Shown here piece after piece: positions 28,388 to 37,138 of a stretch of 45,110 nt of DNA. Within the stretch, counting starts at the first letter, position 1. Each line of letters opens with the position of its first letter. The position numbers and the translations under genes are program-made. Source of the DNA: Candidatus Tyrphobacter aquilonaris (GTDB taxonomy: Bacteria > Vulcanimicrobiota > Vulcanimicrobiia > Vulcanimicrobiales > Vulcanimicrobiaceae); NCBI GenBank assembly GCA_003133745.1, contig PKZD01000027.1:8188-53297 (forward strand). Direction: 5' to 3'. Under the pieces are notes generated by a model. The model made no database searches and had not been told where the DNA came from. It saw only the letters and a list, made by a program, of their open reading frames with translations.

Positions 28388-29536
28388 TCACCGGTAGATG
28401 AAGGGATCGCCGGGTGCTGCGATCGCTTCGATCCTCTGCGGTGAGAGGCGGAGTTCGTCGCCGTTGCGCACGATGGCGCCGTCGGCGCGCAGCCACGTTC
28501 CGGCGCGCAACGTCAACGTGCGCGTGAGGCGCACGACAACCGGAGCGGCGTCCGCGCGGCAGCACGTGATCGCGAAGCGCACGAGCGCATCCGCTCCTCT
28601 CCCGTGCACGAGCGTTCCGGTAAACGTCAGGTGTTCGCCGGGGAAGATATCCGCCATCGTCGTTTCGGTTGCGTCGTAGCTCGGCACCGGCGCGCCGAGC
28701 AACGCACCTGCGAGCATGAGCGCGGGAGCGATGCGCGTTCTCGCGCACTGTGCGCGGCGGTGGAGGACGGCGAGAACCGCGCAGGCGGCGGCGCTGCATC
28801 CGAGCGGTATGGCGAAACGCGGATGCACGAGCGCATCGCCGCCGCGCACGGCAACGACAAACGACGCGCTCGCCGCAATTGCGTAGGCGAGCGCATCGTG
28901 GCCGGCGTGCGTGCTCCGTGCGCGCACCAGCGCGCGCAGATCAGCAATGCCGCAGATGCAGAGCATGCCGATTGCCGCACATGCAGAGCGCGCGTGCAGC
29001 GCCGCAGCAAGCGGGACCGCCCCAAGCGCGCACGGAGCCGCGACGAAGCCGAAAGCCATTCCGGCCGCGAACTGCAACGGCACCGCAACGCGCGCGAGGT
29101 CGACGCTGCCGAAGAGGTGGAGCACGATGCCCGCCAGGATTCCGGCGGGAAGCAGCGCGGCGAGCTGCGCCGGGAGCGACGCTCGATGATCGCACGACCG
29201 GGAACGCATCAGGCGCGCGGCAATGAAGGCGCCGAAGAAGCGGAACAGCGCCGGAATCGGTCCGAAGGCCAAGGCCGTGGCGATCGCCGCGGGGAGCGAT
29301 CGGGCCGAGGGACCGCCCTCGCAGCCGCATCCGAGCAGGGGCACGAGCCAAGAGCATCTGCGCGCGGAGCCGCTCGAAATCCAAGAGAGCGCCGCCTGGA
29401 GCAGCATCCCGGCAAGAATAAACGGCGTCCCTTCGAACAGGGAGGCCGCGGCGGTTGCGAGCACGCCGCGCACGGCCTGCGCCGGCAGCATCGCCAGCGC
29501 GGCGAGCACGCAACACGTCACCACCACGGAGTTCAT
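28388..29536 (-). CDS. DUF318-like permease fused to a YcgQ/DUF1980-like C-terminal domain
   Basis: Multi-TM N-terminus with LFEGTPFILAGMLLQAAL, LLGCGCEGGPSARSLPAAIATALAFGP and APCALGAVPLAAAL. C-terminal HLTFTGTLVHGR...VRFAITCCRADAAPVVV...APGDPFIYR. Confidence 0.65.
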   Translation of the reverse strand: MNSVVVTCCVLAALAMLPAQAVRGVLATAAASLFEGTPFILAGMLLQAALSWISSGSARRCSWLVPLLGCGCEGGPSARSLPAAIATALAFGPIPALFRFFGAFIAARLMRSRSCDHRASLPAQLAALLPAGILAGIVLHLFGSVDLARVAVPLQFAAGMAFGFVAAPCALGAVPLAAALHARSACAAIGMLCICGIADLRALVRARSTHAGHDALAYAIAASASFVVAVRGGDALVHPRFAIPLGCSAAACAVLAVLHRRAQCARTRIAPALMLAGALLGAPVPSYDATETTMADIFPGEHLTFTGTLVHGRGADALVRFAITCCRADAAPVVVRLTRTLTLRAGTWLRADGAIVRNGDELRLSPQRIEAIAAPGDPFIYR

Positions 29537-30809
29537 GTCTTCGAAGATCACCGCGCCGCGCGGTACCCAGGACCTCATTCCCCCGCACTCCGCGCAATGG
29601 CAAGCCCTGGAGCAGAGAATTCACGCGCTCGCGCGCCGCTTCGGCTACGGTGAGGTTCGCACGCCGCTCTTCGAAGCGACCGAGCTTTTCGTTCGCGGCG
29701 TCGGCGAGACGACGGATATCGTCGAGAAAGAGATGTACACGTTTCGCGACAAGGGCGACCGCAGCATGACCCTGCGACCGGAATGGACCGCGCCCGTCGT
29801 GCGCGCGCTGCTCGAGCACCAGTTGCTCGCGCAGGGGCCGCAGCGCCTCTACTATATCGGCCCGATCTTTCGCTACGAACGCCCGCAGAAGGGGCGCTAC
29901 CGCCAGTCGCATCAGTTCGGCGTCGAATGCACGGGGTATCGCGAACCGGAAGCCGACGTCGAGGTGATTTCGCTCGCGTGGGAACTCGTTCGCTCGTACG
30001 GCATCTCGGATGCGGCGTTGAAGATCAACTCGATCGGCGACGCGCAGTGCCGCCCACGCTATCGCGAAGCGCTGCTCGAACACTTTCGCCCGAACGTCTC
30101 GCAGCTTTCTCCCGAGGCGCAGCAGCGCGTCGAGCGCAATCCGCTGCGCTTGCTCGATAGTAAGGAGGAACGCGACGCGCCGTTCGTTGCGAGCGCGCCG
30201 CGCTTTGAAGAGTTCCTTTGCGAGCCGTGCCGCGAGCATTTCACCGCGCTCAAAGCCGATCTCGATATGCTCGAGATCCCGTACGCCGTCGATCCCCGCA
30301 TCGTGCGCGGCCTCGACTACTACACGCGTACGGTTTTCGAGATTACGTCGAACGCCCTCGGCGCGCAGAGCGCGGTCTGCGGCGGCGGCCGCTACGACGA
30401 CCTCATCGCCTCCCTCGGCGGCCCCGACGTTCCGGCGGTCGGCTTTGCCCTCGGAATGGAGCGGTTCTTGATGATCGTTGAGGCGGCGGGGAGCGAGAAA
30501 CCATCGGCGCGCAGCGGCGTGCAAGCGATCGCGCTTGGCGCGCAGGCACGCGCGACGTTGCTGCCGATCGTCGCCGAGTTGCGGCGTCTCGCGGAGGTGC
30601 CGGCCTTCATGGATTACGAGGAACGCAAGCTGCTCGCGCATCTGAAGATCGCCGACCGCAACGGCGCGCGCTTCGCGCTGATCGTCGGGGAGCAGGAGCT
30701 CGCGGCCGGGGAGGCCGTCCTGCGCGACCTCGAGAGCCGCACGGACCGGCACGTGCCGCTCGGGAGCCCGAGAGTCGTTGCGGCAGCGCTTGTAGAAACG
30801 GGCCTTTAG
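29535..30809 (+). CDS. hisS: Histidyl-tRNA synthetase
   Basis: MSSKITAPRGTQDLIPP; TLRPEWTAPVVRAL; FRYERPQKGRYRQSHQFGVE; RGLDYYTRTVFEI; GGGRYDDL. GGAG upstream of the ATG. Confidence 0.95.
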   Translation: MSSKITAPRGTQDLIPPHSAQWQALEQRIHALARRFGYGEVRTPLFEATELFVRGVGETTDIVEKEMYTFRDKGDRSMTLRPEWTAPVVRALLEHQLLAQGPQRLYYIGPIFRYERPQKGRYRQSHQFGVECTGYREPEADVEVISLAWELVRSYGISDAALKINSIGDAQCRPRYREALLEHFRPNVSQLSPEAQQRVERNPLRLLDSKEERDAPFVASAPRFEEFLCEPCREHFTALKADLDMLEIPYAVDPRIVRGLDYYTRTVFEITSNALGAQSAVCGGGRYDDLIASLGGPDVPAVGFALGMERFLMIVEAAGSEKPSARSGVQAIALGAQARATLLPIVAELRRLAEVPAFMDYEERKLLAHLKIADRNGARFALIVGEQELAAGEAVLRDLESRTDRHVPLGSPRVVAAALVETGL

Positions 30810-31247
30810 ATGGATGAAGAGCGCCGGACGCTCGAGGAACTGCTCGGCATCATGCGCGAGCACGACCTCGACCGCATCAAGGTGAAGGTCGGCGACGCGA
30901 CCTACGAGATGGTGCGGCGTCAGACCGCGCCCGCGGCCGCATTGAATGGCGCCGCCTATGCCGCGCCGCAAAACGCCGATGCGGCCGCGGGCGCCGCGGT
31001 GCCGGCGAACGTCAAGCGCGTCCTCGCGCCGCTGACGGGCGTCTTCTATCGTCAGGCGTCGCCGGATGCCGAACCGTTCGTGCGTGAGGGCGATCGCGTT
31101 GAAGTCGGTCAAGTGCTCTGCGTTCTCGAAGCGATGAAACTCTTCAATGAGATCCAAGGCGATTACGCCGGAACCGTCGTGCGCGTGCTCCCCGGAAACG
31201 GCGAGCTGGTCTCGCAAGGCGAGGAGTTGTTTTGGATTCAGCCGTGA
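30810..31247 (+). CDS. accB: Biotin carboxyl carrier protein of acetyl-CoA carboxylase
   Basis: A/P-rich linker; APLTGVFYRQASPDAEPFV; biotinylation motif VLEAMKLFNEI. Confidence 0.92.
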   Translation: MDEERRTLEELLGIMREHDLDRIKVKVGDATYEMVRRQTAPAAALNGAAYAAPQNADAAAGAAVPANVKRVLAPLTGVFYRQASPDAEPFVREGDRVEVGQVLCVLEAMKLFNEIQGDYAGTVVRVLPGNGELVSQGEELFWIQP

Positions 31248-31831
31248 CCAAAGACGTGCGAGGGCGGCGAAGCTTTGACGAGTTGATCGCCGATCGCCGT
31301 GGAATCTTCGACGCGCAACACTATCGCGGGCAGATCGAGGCGATCGCGGAGGCGTGCGTTCGCGCGCTGCGCTCGGGCAACAAGGTGCTGTGGTGCGGGA
31401 ACGGCGGTAGCGCCGCGGAGGCACAGCACATGGCCGCGGAGTTGTCGGGTCGCTTTCTGCGCGAGCGTCCGGGCTTGGCGAGCGAGGCGCTCTCGGTCAA
31501 CACCTCGACGCTTACCGCGGTGGCGAATGATTTCGGTTACGATGCGATCTTTGCGCGGCAGATCGAGGCATTCGCGAAACCCGGCGACGTCGTCATCGCG
31601 CTCACGACGAGCGGCAACTCACGCAACGTCGTGCTCGCTCTGGAAGCGGCAAGACGCAAAGGCGCGGTCGCCGTCGCCTTTACCGGAAATGGCGGCGGAA
31701 AGATCGCCGCGGCGGCCGACCTCGTGCTGCTCGGACCCGACGGCTACTCCGCGATCGTCCAAGAGGTGCATCAGGTGATGGCGCACATTCTCTGCGATCT
31801 TATCGAACAGCGCATCATATTCGGAGACTAG
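31244..31831 (+). CDS. gmhA: Sedoheptulose-7-phosphate isomerase / SIS domain protein
   Basis: CGNGGSAAEAQHMAAELSGRF; ALTTSGNSRNVVLAL; QEVHQVMAHILCDLIE. Start GTG 31244 or TTG 31232. Confidence 0.9.
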   Translation: MTKDVRGRRSFDELIADRRGIFDAQHYRGQIEAIAEACVRALRSGNKVLWCGNGGSAAEAQHMAAELSGRFLRERPGLASEALSVNTSTLTAVANDFGYDAIFARQIEAFAKPGDVVIALTTSGNSRNVVLALEAARRKGAVAVAFTGNGGGKIAAAADLVLLGPDGYSAIVQEVHQVMAHILCDLIEQRIIFGD

Positions 31832-31833
31832 AA

Positions 31834-32817
31834 ATGAGCACGACGGCGCTGTTGGTCGACGATGCGCGATCGCTCGTCGCCCGCATGCGGGGGCGCTCCG
31901 TCCTCGTCGTCGGCGATCTCATGATCGACGAGTGGATTTGGGGTACGGTCTCGCGGATCTCGCCCGAGGCACCCGTGCCCGTCGTGGCGGTTTCCAATCA
32001 TTCGTTCACCCTCGGCGGCGCCGGCAACGTCGCGAACAACCTTCGAGCGCTCGACGCGCGCGTGAGCTTCGCAGGAGCGGTCGGCGCGGACGATTTCGCC
32101 GCGCAGGTTCGCCGGCTGCTGCGGGAGGAGGAGATCGACGACGCGGGTGTCTTCACGCTCGCCGATCGTCCGACGACGCGCAAGACGCGGATCGTCGCGC
32201 ACAACCAGCAGGTCGTGCGCGCCGACTGGGAGTCCGCACAGCCGATGGCGGCGAGCGATCGCGCGCGCATCGCGGCGTTCGTGCGTGAGCGCGCCGCAAA
32301 GAGCGATGCGGTGATCCTGAGCGACTACGCGAAGGGGTTGTTCTCGCGAGATCTCGTCGAGGCCGCGTTGCTCTGCCCGATCGTGATCGCGGATCCGAAG
32401 CCGGCAAACCTCGACCTGTTCGCCGGCGTGACGTGCGTCGCTCCAAACGTGCAGGAAGCCGCGCACGCGACGGGCGTGGCAATTGGCGATGAGGCATCGC
32501 TCGACGAGGCGGGAGCGCGCCTACTCGCGCGGATGAACTGCCGATACGTCGTGATCACGCGCGGCGAGCACGGCATGTCGCTCTTCGGACGCGACGGCCG
32601 AAGGCTCGACGTGCCGTCGGTTGCGCGCACCGTCTTCGACGTCAGCGGCGCGGGCGACACCGCCGTCGCGGTCCTTGCGCTCGCGCTCGCTGCCGCAACG
32701 CCCATCGAGCAGGCCGTTCAGCTCGCGAACTTCGCCGCGGGTGCCGTGGTCGAAAAACTCGGCACCGCGACGGCATCCGGCGACGAAATCCTGGAACTCG
32801 TGGCGCATGACCGCTGA
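31834..32817 (+). CDS. D-glycero-beta-D-manno-heptose-7-phosphate kinase (HldE N-domain type, PfkB family)
   Basis: VVGDLMIDEWIWGTVSRISPEAPVPVV; LGGAGNVANNL; SDYAKGLFS; DVSGAGDTAVAVLALALAA. Confidence 0.9.
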   Translation: MSTTALLVDDARSLVARMRGRSVLVVGDLMIDEWIWGTVSRISPEAPVPVVAVSNHSFTLGGAGNVANNLRALDARVSFAGAVGADDFAAQVRRLLREEEIDDAGVFTLADRPTTRKTRIVAHNQQVVRADWESAQPMAASDRARIAAFVRERAAKSDAVILSDYAKGLFSRDLVEAALLCPIVIADPKPANLDLFAGVTCVAPNVQEAAHATGVAIGDEASLDEAGARLLARMNCRYVVITRGEHGMSLFGRDGRRLDVPSVARTVFDVSGAGDTAVAVLALALAAATPIEQAVQLANFAAGAVVEKLGTATASGDEILELVAHDR

Positions 32818-33307
32818 AGATTTCTTCGGAAGACTCCTCGACGTCGAGGCCGCGGTGAAATGGCGCGAAGAGCAGCGTGCCTCCGGACGCTGCGTCGTCT
32901 TCACGAACGGTTGTTTCGACGTGCTGCACGCGGGGCACGTGGAGTTCCTCGCGTGGGCTCGCTCGCAGGGCGACGTGCTGATCGTCGGCTTGAACGACGA
33001 CGATTCCGTGACGCGGCTCAAGGGACCGCGGCGCCCGATCCTGGAGTTCGCGCAACGGGCGCGCCTGCTCCAGGCGCTGCGCAGCGTCGACGTCGTCGTC
33101 GGTTTCGCCGAGCGAACGCCCGAGGCGTTGATCGATCGCATTCGCCCCGACGTGCATACGAAAAGCTCGCAATACCGCGAGGATGAACTGCCCGAGCGCA
33201 ACGTCGTGCTCGAGCACGGCGGCGTCGTTCGCCTCGCTCCGCACAAAGCCGGCAGTTCGACGACCGAGACGATCGCGCGGATCCTCGCGCGTTACGGATC
33301 GAGTTAA
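32807..33307 (+). CDS. D-glycero-beta-D-manno-heptose 1-phosphate adenylyltransferase (HldE C-domain / HldC type)
   Basis: CVVFTNGCFDVLHAGHVEFLAWARSQGD; GLNDDDSVTRLKGPRRPI; ATG at 32807 overlaps the kinase stop. Confidence 0.9.
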   Translation: MTAEDFFGRLLDVEAAVKWREEQRASGRCVVFTNGCFDVLHAGHVEFLAWARSQGDVLIVGLNDDDSVTRLKGPRRPILEFAQRARLLQALRSVDVVVGFAERTPEALIDRIRPDVHTKSSQYREDELPERNVVLEHGGVVRLAPHKAGSSTTETIARILARYGSS

Positions 33308-33315
33308 GGAGCCCG

Positions 33316-34533
33316 GTGCGTCTCGTGCTGACGGCGAACGGCCCAGGCGAGGTCGCCGGCTGGGTGCGTCCGCTGCTGCACCGGCTCTACGAGCGCGCGC
33401 CGGAAAGCGACGTGCACCTCTTCATCGTGCCCGACGACTATGCAACCGGAGCGGAGGCGCAGACGGCGCGCGCCGCCTTTCCGCAGGCGCACGTCTACGA
33501 TCCAAAGCGCTACGTCGCAGTCGCGCTCGGCGCGAGCGGCGCCGACTTGCGCAAGGGAGTCGACGTCGTGCAATATCTGGGCGGCGACTTGATGCACGCC
33601 GCGCGGTTGCACCGGCGTTTCGGCGGCATCGCAACGACGTACAAGTTCACGCGCCCCGCTTATCGCCGGCTCTTCGCGCGCGCCTTCGCGGTCGACGAGC
33701 GCAACGCCGAGCGCTTGCGTGCGTATGGGACGCCGCCGGAGCGCATCACGGTCGTCGGAAACCTCGCGATCGACGGCGCGCTCATCGAAGCAGGCGCGGA
33801 GGTCGAGCCTGGTGCGCCGCGCGACGGCATCCTCATCATGCCGGGCTCGCGCGGCTATGAAATCGAGCACCTCGTTCCGTTCTTCTTTACGATGGCACTG
33901 CGCATGCTGCGCGAGCGTCCGGATTTGCCGATCGCATTCGGCGTCTCGCCGTTCACGACGAACGCGCAGCTGCGAACGGCGATCGAGCGCGGCGGCGATC
34001 CGCGCGTCTGGTCGAAGCGCGGACGGCTCGTCGAGGAAGGCGATCGCACGTATCTCGTCTCGCTCGACGAGAGCGTTCGGATTCCCGTGCTGCGCCACGC
34101 ACTCGCCGCAGCGCGCACTGCTCGATTCGTGGTCACGCTGCCGGGAACGAAGTGCATCGAACTGGCGGCGCTCGGCGTCCCCATGATTGCGATCACGCCG
34201 CTCAACGCCGCCGAGCTCGTGACGTTCAATGGCCCGCTCACGTATCTCGATCGCATTCCGGGTGTCGGGCGTTTCCTCAAGCGCGCGGTCGCGGTCTCGA
34301 TTTCGCGTAAGCACGCCCTGCACACGCAGCCGAATATCGATCTCGGCGAAATGGTCGTGCATGAACTGCACGGTACGCTGACACCCGGGCGCGTCGCGCG
34401 GGTGGCGCTCGCGCGATACGAGGATCGCGCGTGGTTGCAAGAGAGCGCGGCGCGCTTGAAGCCGCTCTACGCCAAGCACGCCGGTGCCGCCGACCGCATG
34501 GTGACATCGTTGCTGGAACTGACGGGTACGTGA
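33316..34533 (+). CDS. Lipid-A-disaccharide synthase-related protein (LpxB-like)
   Basis: LVLTANGPGEVAGWVRPLL; QYLGGDLMHAARL; VVGNLAIDGAL; ILIMPGSRGYEIEHLVPFF; TLPGTKCIELAALGVPMI. Confidence 0.75.
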   Translation: MRLVLTANGPGEVAGWVRPLLHRLYERAPESDVHLFIVPDDYATGAEAQTARAAFPQAHVYDPKRYVAVALGASGADLRKGVDVVQYLGGDLMHAARLHRRFGGIATTYKFTRPAYRRLFARAFAVDERNAERLRAYGTPPERITVVGNLAIDGALIEAGAEVEPGAPRDGILIMPGSRGYEIEHLVPFFFTMALRMLRERPDLPIAFGVSPFTTNAQLRTAIERGGDPRVWSKRGRLVEEGDRTYLVSLDESVRIPVLRHALAAARTARFVVTLPGTKCIELAALGVPMIAITPLNAAELVTFNGPLTYLDRIPGVGRFLKRAVAVSISRKHALHTQPNIDLGEMVVHELHGTLTPGRVARVALARYEDRAWLQESAARLKPLYAKHAGAADRMVTSLLELTGT

Positions 34534-34534
34534 C

Positions 34535-35407
34535 GTGCGCATTTCGATCGTGATTGCGACGAAGGACCGCGCAGCCTACCTCGAGCGTGCACTCCGCTCG
34601 CTCGATGAGCAGATCGGCGCGCCGACCTTCGAGATCGTGGTTGTCGACAACGGCTCGACCGACGCGACGCGTGACGTCGCCGAACGCGCGTCTCGAGAAG
34701 GACGCGTTCCGGTGCGCTACGCGTACGAGGCGAAACCGAATCGAGGCAAGGCGCGCAACCGCGGCGTCGAGGTCGCCGAGGGTTACCTCGTGCTTTTCTG
34801 CGACGACGACGTCCAGACGCCGCCGGGCTTCGTTGCTGCGCACGAAGCAGCGCACACGACCGCGGGCCTCGTCGTCAACGGCCCCATCCTCAATGTATCG
34901 TCGTTCGAGGAACGTCCCCGTCCGACGGTCGCCAACTTTTCGCGCGCGTTCTTGTGCACGTGCAACGTCTCGTTTCCGCGGTCGGCGTTTCGTGAGGCCG
35001 GCGGCTTCGACGAAGATTTTGATCTCTACGGCTGGGAGGACACCGAGCTCGGCGTTCGATTGCGCGAGCGCGGCCTACGGCACAAGTTTGCGTGGGACGC
35101 GTACCTCTGGCACATCAAGCCGCCCGCGGAAAATACGCTTGCGATCGAAACGAGGAAGGCGATGGAGAAAGCCCGGATGGCGGCGCGCTTCGTGCATAAG
35201 CAACCCTCGCGGCGCGCGCGCCTCGCGACCGGCGCTCACGCCGTCAACGTGTGGCGTGGAAAATACTTGATGCCCGACTCGCTGCTCGCAGTCTTCGCGG
35301 GCGCGGCGTCGAGTACGTGGTTGCCGGGCACGCTGCGGGCGATTGCGAAGGCGCAGTTCCTCGACGGTATGTACACGCGCGAGTTGGTGCGTGCACTCGA
35401 GGAGTGA
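34535..35407 (+). CDS. Family 2 glycosyltransferase (GT2 copy 1)
   Basis: RISIVIATKDRAAYLERALRSL; VVDNGSTDATRDVA; LVLFCDDDVQTP; GGFDEDFDLYGWEDTELGVRL. Confidence 0.92.
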   Translation: MRISIVIATKDRAAYLERALRSLDEQIGAPTFEIVVVDNGSTDATRDVAERASREGRVPVRYAYEAKPNRGKARNRGVEVAEGYLVLFCDDDVQTPPGFVAAHEAAHTTAGLVVNGPILNVSSFEERPRPTVANFSRAFLCTCNVSFPRSAFREAGGFDEDFDLYGWEDTELGVRLRERGLRHKFAWDAYLWHIKPPAENTLAIETRKAMEKARMAARFVHKQPSRRARLATGAHAVNVWRGKYLMPDSLLAVFAGAASSTWLPGTLRAIAKAQFLDGMYTRELVRALEE

Positions 35408-36404
35408 TGGGGCGCGCGCGCTCGTTCTCTGCGCGGGCGGTGGAATTGGCGACTCGCTCCTCGCCTCGGTCGTCGGGCGCGCGCTGCACGAGCGTTTTGC
35501 GCGCGTCGAGGCGTTCACGCTCCCCGGGCATCGGCAGACGCTCGAGCGCGTTCCCGATTTCGACGGCGTCCTGATCGATGACGGTGGCGACGAGCGCGCC
35601 TTGGCGGAAAGCCTGTTCGAGCGCGGCTATGCGGCCGCGATCGTCACGTGGGCGACGTCGCGCATCGCGCGGATTGCAAAGCATGCCCGCATTCCCGTGC
35701 GTATCGGGCAGGCGCGCCGGCTCTACTCCGGCTCCTTCACGAAGACGGTTGTAGTGCGGAGCGAGCGCGGTGACGTGACATCGCATTGGACGCAGATTCT
35801 GCTCGATTACGCGCGCGCGCTCGGCTGCGACGCGAGCGACGCGCGGCCGCGGTTCGTTCCGACGGCGCACGACGAGGAAGAAGCGCAGAGGCTTCTCGCG
35901 CAACGAGGCCTCAAGCCGGAAACCTTCCTCATTCTGCACGCGACGAACGCGCAGGCGACGAAGCGCGACCACTGGCCCACGCAAGGTTGGGCATCGCTCG
36001 CACAGGCGTTGCAGCGGCGTTTTTCGATGCCCGTCGCGGTCACCGGGAGCGAGGCGGACGTCGCGATTGCGCAAAGGATTGCCGGTGAGAACGCCGTCTC
36101 GCTCGCCGGAAACCTGTCGATTGGTGGTTTCGGCGCGCTCGCGCGACGCGCGCGCGCGTTCGTGGGCATTACGACCGGCGTGATGCACGTGTCGGCGGCG
36201 GTCGGATGCCCGACGGTCGGCATCTTTCCGTTTCAATCGGACTTCCCGGAGCGGTGGGCGCCGCTCGGCGAGAAGACCGAGATCGTGCGCCCTTCGTTCC
36301 GTTGTCATCCCGGCGACACGAAGGAGCGTTGCATCGACTATGCCTGCATCGAGAATCTGGACGTGAAGCAAGTGCTCGCGGCGACGGAAGCATTGCTGCG
36401 ATGA
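35391..36404 (+). CDS. Family 9 glycosyltransferase / heptosyltransferase-like (copy 1)
   Basis: GARALVLCAGGGIGDSLLASVVGRAL; FLILHATNAQATKRDHWPTQGWASL; GITTGVMHVSAAVGCPTVGIF; GTG 35391 is the nearest in-frame start, overlapping GT2 copy 1. Confidence 0.85.
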   Translation: MHSRSDGARALVLCAGGGIGDSLLASVVGRALHERFARVEAFTLPGHRQTLERVPDFDGVLIDDGGDERALAESLFERGYAAAIVTWATSRIARIAKHARIPVRIGQARRLYSGSFTKTVVVRSERGDVTSHWTQILLDYARALGCDASDARPRFVPTAHDEEEAQRLLAQRGLKPETFLILHATNAQATKRDHWPTQGWASLAQALQRRFSMPVAVTGSEADVAIAQRIAGENAVSLAGNLSIGGFGALARRARAFVGITTGVMHVSAAVGCPTVGIFPFQSDFPERWAPLGEKTEIVRPSFRCHPGDTKERCIDYACIENLDVKQVLAATEALLR

Positions 36405-37138
36405 GCGCCGCAATTCGCTTCGAAGGCGTGACGAAGCGCTTTGGCGCGCTCGCGGCACTTCAAGACGTGACGCTCGACGTCGAAGACGGCGAGCTGCTCG
36501 TCGTCATCGGTCGCAGCGGCAGCGGTAAAACCACGCTGCTGCGTTGCGTGAACGCGCTGGAGATTCCCGATGCCGGGCGCGTTGTCGTGGAAGGGCAACC
36601 GATCTCCGGCAGCGACCTCATCGCGCTGCGGCGACGCATCGGTTACGTCATCCAATCGGGCGGACTCTTCGCGCATATGACGGTCGAGCAGAACGTCGGA
36701 ATCCTCGGCCGCGCCGCCGGCGATGCGCCGGCTCGGCGTGCGGCGCGCGCCGCCGAGGTTCTCGCGACCGTCGGTCTCGCCGATTTCGGCCCGCGCTATC
36801 CCGGTGAACTCTCGGGCGGCCAGCGCCAGCGCGTCGGCATCGCCCGCGCGCTTTACGCCGATCCGCAGATCATGCTGCTCGATGAACCCTTCGCCGCGCT
36901 CGACCCCGTCACGCGCATGGAACTGCAAGACGAGTTCAAGCGCTTGCGGCGAGAGCTGCGCAAGACGATGCTGTTCGTCACCCACGATGTCGAGGAGGCG
37001 CTCTACCTGGGCGATCGCATCGCGGTCTTCGACGGCGGCAGCCTCCTGCAGCTCGAGACGCCCGCCGAGTTGAAACAGCATCCGGCAACCGACTACATCG
37101 CTCGGTTCTTGCGGCGCAGAGAGCAGGACATGCAGTGA
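36401..37138 (+). CDS. ABC transporter ATP-binding protein, osmoprotectant (ProV/OpuCA) type
   Basis: FEGVTKRFGALAALQDVTLDV; GRSGSGKTTLLRCVN; GYVIQSGGLFAHMTVEQNV; LSGGQRQRVGIARAL; LLDEPFAALDPVTR; no CBS domains. Confidence 0.9.
   Translation: MSAAIRFEGVTKRFGALAALQDVTLDVEDGELLVVIGRSGSGKTTLLRCVNALEIPDAGRVVVEGQPISGSDLIALRRRIGYVIQSGGLFAHMTVEQNVGILGRAAGDAPARRAARAAEVLATVGLADFGPRYPGELSGGQRQRVGIARALYADPQIMLLDEPFAALDPVTRMELQDEFKRLRRELRKTMLFVTHDVEEALYLGDRIAVFDGGSLLQLETPAELKQHPATDYIARFLRRREQDMQ

Noticed and set aside
30746-30760. CGGCACGTGCCG perfect palindrome considered as a parS-like or E-box-like site
   Set aside because: Lies inside hisS coding sequence, does not match the parS consensus, and short GC palindromes are expected at this composition.
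28941-31424. 827-aa minus-strand ORF antisense to hisS and accB
   Set aside because: R/H/D/E-rich translation typical of antisense high-GC frames, no recognisable domain; the opposite strand has strong hisS/accB identity.
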